Below, in pieces: positions 5,867 to 8,955 of a DNA stretch of 8,955 nucleotides. Every line of letters begins with the position of its first letter. The stretch's first letter is position 1. Position numbers and translations under genes: made by a program. The DNA is from Labilibaculum sp032125735 (GTDB lineage Bacteria > Bacteroidota > Bacteroidia > Bacteroidales > Marinifilaceae): positions 1 to 8,955 of the forward strand of contig JAQBBZ010000332.1 in the NCBI GenBank assembly GCA_032125735.1, written 5' to 3'. The notes under the pieces were generated by a model, which was not told the origin of the DNA, did not search any database, and was given only the letters and a program-made list of their open reading frames with translations.

Positions 5867-8092
5867 TTAAATAGCGTCAATTATCGCATTTAATGTAGCA
5901 CTAGGACGCATAGCTTTATTAGCCAACTCTTCATTTGGCAAAAAGTATCCGCCAATGTTTATTGGTTTGCCTTGTGCATCATTCAATTCAGTTACAATCT
6001 TAGCTTCGTTTGCTTGCATATCAGCAGCAACCCTAGCGAATGTCTCTTTCAATTCAGCATTCTTGTCTTGAGCTGCAAGTGCTTCGGCCCAATACATTGC
6101 TAGATAAAAGTTAGAACCACGGTTATCCAATTCATTCACGTTACGTGATGGAGATTTACCTTCTGCTAAGAATTTAGTTACACCAGCATCTAAAGTATCA
6201 GCAAACATTTGAGCTTTCTCGTTGTTGAATGTGTTAGCCAAGTGCTCTAATGAAACACCTAAAGCAAGATACTCACCCAGAGAATCCCAACGTAAGTGAC
6301 CTTCTTGAAGGAATTGCTGAACGTGCTTAGGAGCTGATCCTCCTGCACCCGTTTCGAATAATCCTCCTCCATTCATCAATGGAACAATAGAAAGCATTTT
6401 AGACGAGCTACCCAATTCAATAATTGGGAAAAGGTCAGTTAGGTAGTCACGTAATACGTTACCAGTTACTGAAATTGTGTCTTCACCCTTGCGAATTCTT
6501 TCTAAAGAGAATGCAATAGCCTTATCAGGATTCAAAATACGAATATCCAAACCGGCAGTATCGTGATCAGCCAAGTATGTGTTTACTTTAGTGATTAACT
6601 GAGTATCGTGTGCACGATTCTCATCTAACCAGAAAATGGCTGGAGTGTTAGTTGCTTTGGCTCTGCTTACAGCTAATTTAACCCAATCTTTAATTGGAGC
6701 ATCTTTCACCTGACACATTCTGAAGATGTCGCCTTCTTCAACTTTCTGCACCATTACAGCGGTACCGTTGAATTCAGTAACGCGAATAACACCATCTCCC
6801 TGAGCGATAAAAGTTTTGTCATGGGAACCATACTCTTCAGCTTTTTGTGCCATCAAACCAACGTTTGATACCGATCCAATAGTAGCTATATCATAAGCTC
6901 CATTTTTTCTGCAGTCATCAAAACAAACCTGATAAATAGTAGCATAGCATCTGTCTGGAATTAATGCTTTTGTATCCTGAAGTTTTCCTGCAAGGTTCCA
7001 CATTTTACCGCCATCACGAACTACAACTGGCATCGAAGCATCGATAATCACATTGTTTGGAACGTGCAAATTGGTAATTCCTTTATCTGAATCAACCATC
7101 GCAATATCCGGACGAGATTTATATACTTCCATGATATCAGCTTCGATTTCAGATCTCTTAGCCTCAGAAAGATTTTGAATTTTATTGTAAAGATCACCTA
7201 AACCATTATTGAAGTTGACTCCTAATTCCTTAATTGTGTCAGCGTGCTTAGCGATAGCTTCCTTATAGAAAACCTCTACAGCATGCTTGAACATTACAGG
7301 ATCAGAAATCTTCATCATGGTAGCTTTAAGGTGCAGCGACCATAGTAATCCTTCTTCTTTTGCAGCTGCAATTTCTTTCGCGTAAAAAGCTCGTAAAGCT
7401 TTCACATTCATTACTGATGAATCAATAACTTCGCCAGCTAATAGCTCTTGTTTTTCTTTTAATACAGATATATTCCCTGCATTATCAACATACTCAATTC
7501 GTACATTGGTATCATTTGCAATAGTCACAGATTTCTCAGAACCGTAGAAATCGCCATCTGTCATGTGTGCTACGTGAGATTTTGAATCAGCTGACCATTT
7601 ACCCATTCTGTGTGGGTTATTTTTAGCATATTGTTTTACTGAACCTGCTGCTCTACGATCAGAATTCCCCTCACGAAGTACAGGATTTACAGCACTACCC
7701 AAAACCTTTGCAAATCTTGTTTGAAGCGCTTTATCTTCATCTGTTTTAGCTACTTCTGGATAAGTTGGGATCTTATACCCTTTTGCCTGTAACTCAGCAA
7801 TAGCTTCCTGCAATTGCGGAATTGAAGCACTGATATTTGGCAATTTAATGATGTTTGCTTCCGGAGTTAATGAAAGGGCACCTAATTCAGCCAAATAGTC
7901 AGGAATCCTCTGTTCTTCAGTTAAATTCTCAGGGAAGTTCGCAATAATTCTTCCTGCAAGAGAAATATCCTTGGTTTCGATCTCAACGCCTAAAGTTTTA
8001 GTAAAGGCCTTGATAATTGGCAATAGTGAATAGGTTGCCAAGGCTGGAGCTTCATCAATTTTAGTGTAAATTATTTTTGACTTCTGTGCCAT
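5867..8092 (-). CDS. icd: Isocitrate dehydrogenase, monomeric NADP-dependent type
   Basis: This TCA-cycle enzyme oxidatively decarboxylates isocitrate to 2-oxoglutarate, making NADPH in the cytosol (EC 1.1.1.42). The 741-residue length and whole sequence fit the monomeric class (the Azotobacter and Corynebacterium type), which is unrelated in length to the roughly 415-residue dimeric enzymes. Visible landmarks are GSAVNPVLREGNSDRR (132-147, with Ser133, Asn136, Arg140 and Arg146 as isocitrate-binding residues), Lys256 in LHLKATMMK, Asp351, Tyr421, Arg548, Asp549 and Asp553 in VLRDYLTD (metal and substrate), and ETGAGGSAPKH ending at His590 with Arg601 and Arg650 as expected coenzyme-binding residues. 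Assignments are by recalled alignment to the Azotobacter enzyme, offset by one. The ATG at 8092-8090 gives the usual MAQKSKIIYT start. Its own promoter region and terminator suggest a monocistronic transcript. Confidence 0.97.
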   Translation of the reverse strand: MAQKSKIIYTKIDEAPALATYSLLPIIKAFTKTLGVEIETKDISLAGRIIANFPENLTEEQRIPDYLAELGALSLTPEANIIKLPNISASIPQLQEAIAELQAKGYKIPTYPEVAKTDEDKALQTRFAKVLGSAVNPVLREGNSDRRAAGSVKQYAKNNPHRMGKWSADSKSHVAHMTDGDFYGSEKSVTIANDTNVRIEYVDNAGNISVLKEKQELLAGEVIDSSVMNVKALRAFYAKEIAAAKEEGLLWSLHLKATMMKISDPVMFKHAVEVFYKEAIAKHADTIKELGVNFNNGLGDLYNKIQNLSEAKRSEIEADIMEVYKSRPDIAMVDSDKGITNLHVPNNVIIDASMPVVVRDGGKMWNLAGKLQDTKALIPDRCYATIYQVCFDDCRKNGAYDIATIGSVSNVGLMAQKAEEYGSHDKTFIAQGDGVIRVTEFNGTAVMVQKVEEGDIFRMCQVKDAPIKDWVKLAVSRAKATNTPAIFWLDENRAHDTQLITKVNTYLADHDTAGLDIRILNPDKAIAFSLERIRKGEDTISVTGNVLRDYLTDLFPIIELGSSSKMLSIVPLMNGGGLFETGAGGSAPKHVQQFLQEGHLRWDSLGEYLALGVSLEHLANTFNNEKAQMFADTLDAGVTKFLAEGKSPSRNVNELDNRGSNFYLAMYWAEALAAQDKNAELKETFARVAADMQANEAKIVTELNDAQGKPINIGGYFLPNEELANKAMRPSATLNAIIDAI

Positions 8093-8143
8093 GTTAGTTG
8101 TTGTTTTGAATGATTTAATAATTAATAAAAAGTTCGTGTTTAA

Positions 8144-8175
8144 TAAGTATAAACTTGAATTGATTACAATTCAAA
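8144..8175 (-). promoter_or_regulatory. Candidate icd promoter with a palindromic operator-like site in its spacer
   Basis: The + strand has ttgaattg (8155-8162), atta, caattcaa (8167-8174): a perfect 8-bp inverted repeat with a 4-base centre. On the - strand TTTG (8175-8172) could be a -33 element and, after 20 bases, TATACTTA (8151-8144) a poor -7 box (6 of 8 to TAnnTTTG). That would start transcription near 8137, about 45 nt before the icd ATG, with the palindrome filling the spacer. The palindrome is seen directly; the promoter is a weak inference. Confidence 0.4.
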
Positions 8176-8214
8176 TCCGAAGTAAACTTATGTATTTTTT
8201 TTATTTTCCGATTT

Positions 8215-8229
8215 AAAAGAACTTCTTTT
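8215..8229. repeat. Perfect interrupted palindrome in the icd upstream region
   Basis: aaaagaa (8215-8221), c, ttctttt (8223-8229). It lies in an A/T-tract-rich stretch (about 8190-8245) between the dnaX hairpin and the candidate icd promoter. It may be an operator or an upstream activating A/T element; there is no direct evidence of either. Together with the neighbouring sites it accounts for the recognisable content of the 247-base gap 8093-8339. Confidence 0.35.
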
Positions 8230-8263
8230 TTACTGAATTTTTTCTCTAATCACAACGGCCTAG

Positions 8264-8299
8264 AAATAAGGCTCCTTTGCAAAAACAGAAGCCTTATTT
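8264..8299 (-). terminator. Hairpin downstream of the dnaX-like gene, possible terminator
   Basis: aaataaggct (8264-8273) and agccttattt (8290-8299) are perfect 10-bp complements with a 16-base loop that contains its own small TTTGCAAA palindrome. On the - strand it begins about 40 nt after the stop at 8340. The U-rich part is within the stem's 3' arm (CCUUAUUU), and no separate U-tract follows, so termination efficiency is uncertain. Confidence 0.5.
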
Positions 8300-8339
8300 A
8301 GATCAGTAAATTATATGCTGTATATCATATTTTGAATTT

Positions 8340-8955
8340 TTATTCAAAATCCAAGGAGAATTTTTGTTTTAACAGTCCTAACGCAGGATTTTTCTCACAC
8401 AAATAAAGAAATCGATCATTATCTGTGTACATTCTTTTGGCTGTAGTTATTTGGATGATTTCGGTTTCAATTTGAATTTCAGAATTGTTTAATTCTTTTT
8501 TCAAGTAATTTCTAATCTCATTTTTCACAGCAATAACATCATCCTCCTGTAAAGGATTACTAACCATCAAAACTACACAATTGGATCCTACGATCTTTGG
8601 CTTATTAACCGTTATTGCTAATCTAATCCGATCACTCTTTCCTTTGGCAACTATATATTCTTTTAACTTTGCCTCAACTTTTTCTTGTGTGATTGGTTCA
8701 TTTCCGGCAACGACAACTTCGGCAGTGCTAACGGCTTTTATTGTGTTAGTAGGGCGTTGAATACAACCATTTAAACCTTGCTTAATAGATACAGAAGATC
8801 CGAAATTGGATTTTGGAGAAACAGTTACACCATTGCTCTTTTCCATTTTTGAATGATAGGTTTGACCAGTATCTCTAAGCGTTTGCGTTACCTGAGCGGT
8901 AGGTTTATGAGGCTCTGGCTGCTTAAGGACAGCACTAACAACCTCACCTTCAATG
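8340..8955 (-). CDS. dnaX: Probable DNA polymerase III subunit gamma/tau, C-terminal part (partial)
   Basis: The frame stays open from TAA at 8342-8340 to the window edge, at least 204 residues; the ATG at 8846 is internal, because 36 further codons without a stop precede it. The upstream part is a low-complexity linker rich in Pro, Thr, Gln and Lys. The region from about ITQEKVEAKLKEYI onward reads as a compact alpha/beta domain, and the end KRMYTDNDRFLYLCEKNP then ALGLLKQKFSLDFE matches, from memory, the C-terminal tail of Bacteroidota DnaX proteins. Tau links the clamp loader to the polymerase and helicase in the replisome. The AAA+ ATPase domain that would prove identity is outside the window, so the call rests on the tail alone. 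Another linker-containing protein with this tail cannot be fully excluded. Confidence 0.72.
   Translation of the reverse strand, partial: IEGEVVSAVLKQPEPHKPTAQVTQTLRDTGQTYHSKMEKSNGVTVSPKSNFGSSVSIKQGLNGCIQRPTNTIKAVSTAEVVVAGNEPITQEKVEAKLKEYIVAKGKSDRIRLAITVNKPKIVGSNCVVLMVSNPLQEDDVIAVKNEIRNYLKKELNNSEIQIETEIIQITTAKRMYTDNDRFLYLCEKNPALGLLKQKFSLDFE

Noticed and set aside
8312..8331. Short ATATG / CATAT inverted repeats after the dnaX-like gene
   Set aside because: They are five-base A/T arms in A/T-rich DNA, indistinguishable from chance.
8844..8846. ATG as the start of a separate 168-residue gene
   Set aside because: The frame continues without a stop to the window edge and the upstream residues fit a DnaX-type linker, so this is an internal methionine.

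Overview
The window is a chromosomal housekeeping stretch from a member of the Bacteroidota. The organism call rests on A/T-rich intergenic DNA, start codons preceded by A-rich leaders instead of strong Shine-Dalgarno sites, several matches to the Bacteroidota promoter box TAnnTTTG, a long SecA (1098 aa) with lineage-type insertions, a Bacteroidota-type MutS-family protein and a monomeric isocitrate dehydrogenase. I recognise no mobile element, CRISPR array, tRNA or rRNA, and no gene-free stretch exceeds 300 bases (the longest is 247).

Layout from left to right: the 3' end of a MutS-family ATPase gene on the + strand; a bidirectional hairpin terminator; then everything else on the - strand. 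In - strand transcription order (right to left): the 3' end of a gene that looks like dnaX (DNA polymerase III tau/gamma C-terminus), a hairpin, a promoter region with palindromes, icd (monomeric NADP-type isocitrate dehydrogenase), a terminator, ftn (ferritin), a strong terminator, a small exported protein of unknown family, secA, a hairpin, and lgt (prolipoprotein diacylglyceryl transferase).

The most interesting item is the small gene at 4673-5062, directly upstream of secA. It encodes a protein of about 129 residues with an N-terminal export signal and a C-terminus ending ...HIRAPVLA. A small secreted protein encoded just before secA, with an Arg-Ala-Pro motif at its extreme C-terminus, is the arrangement of the secretion monitor SecM (arrest core RAGP) and of the RAPP/RAPG-type arrest peptides. 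I propose, as inference, that it is a translational arrest peptide that tunes secA expression to Sec activity. The gene starts right at a Bacteroidota-type promoter, I see no strong terminator or promoter between it and secA, and the 103-nt gap can form hairpins, one of which competes with a pairing to the arrest-codon region.

secA, lgt and the small gene form a protein-export cluster: SecA drives preproteins through SecYEG and Lgt lipidates exported lipoproteins. The small protein also carries a lipobox-like LTGC. The rest (ferritin iron storage, isocitrate dehydrogenase, DNA polymerase subunit, MutS-like ATPase) is ordinary.
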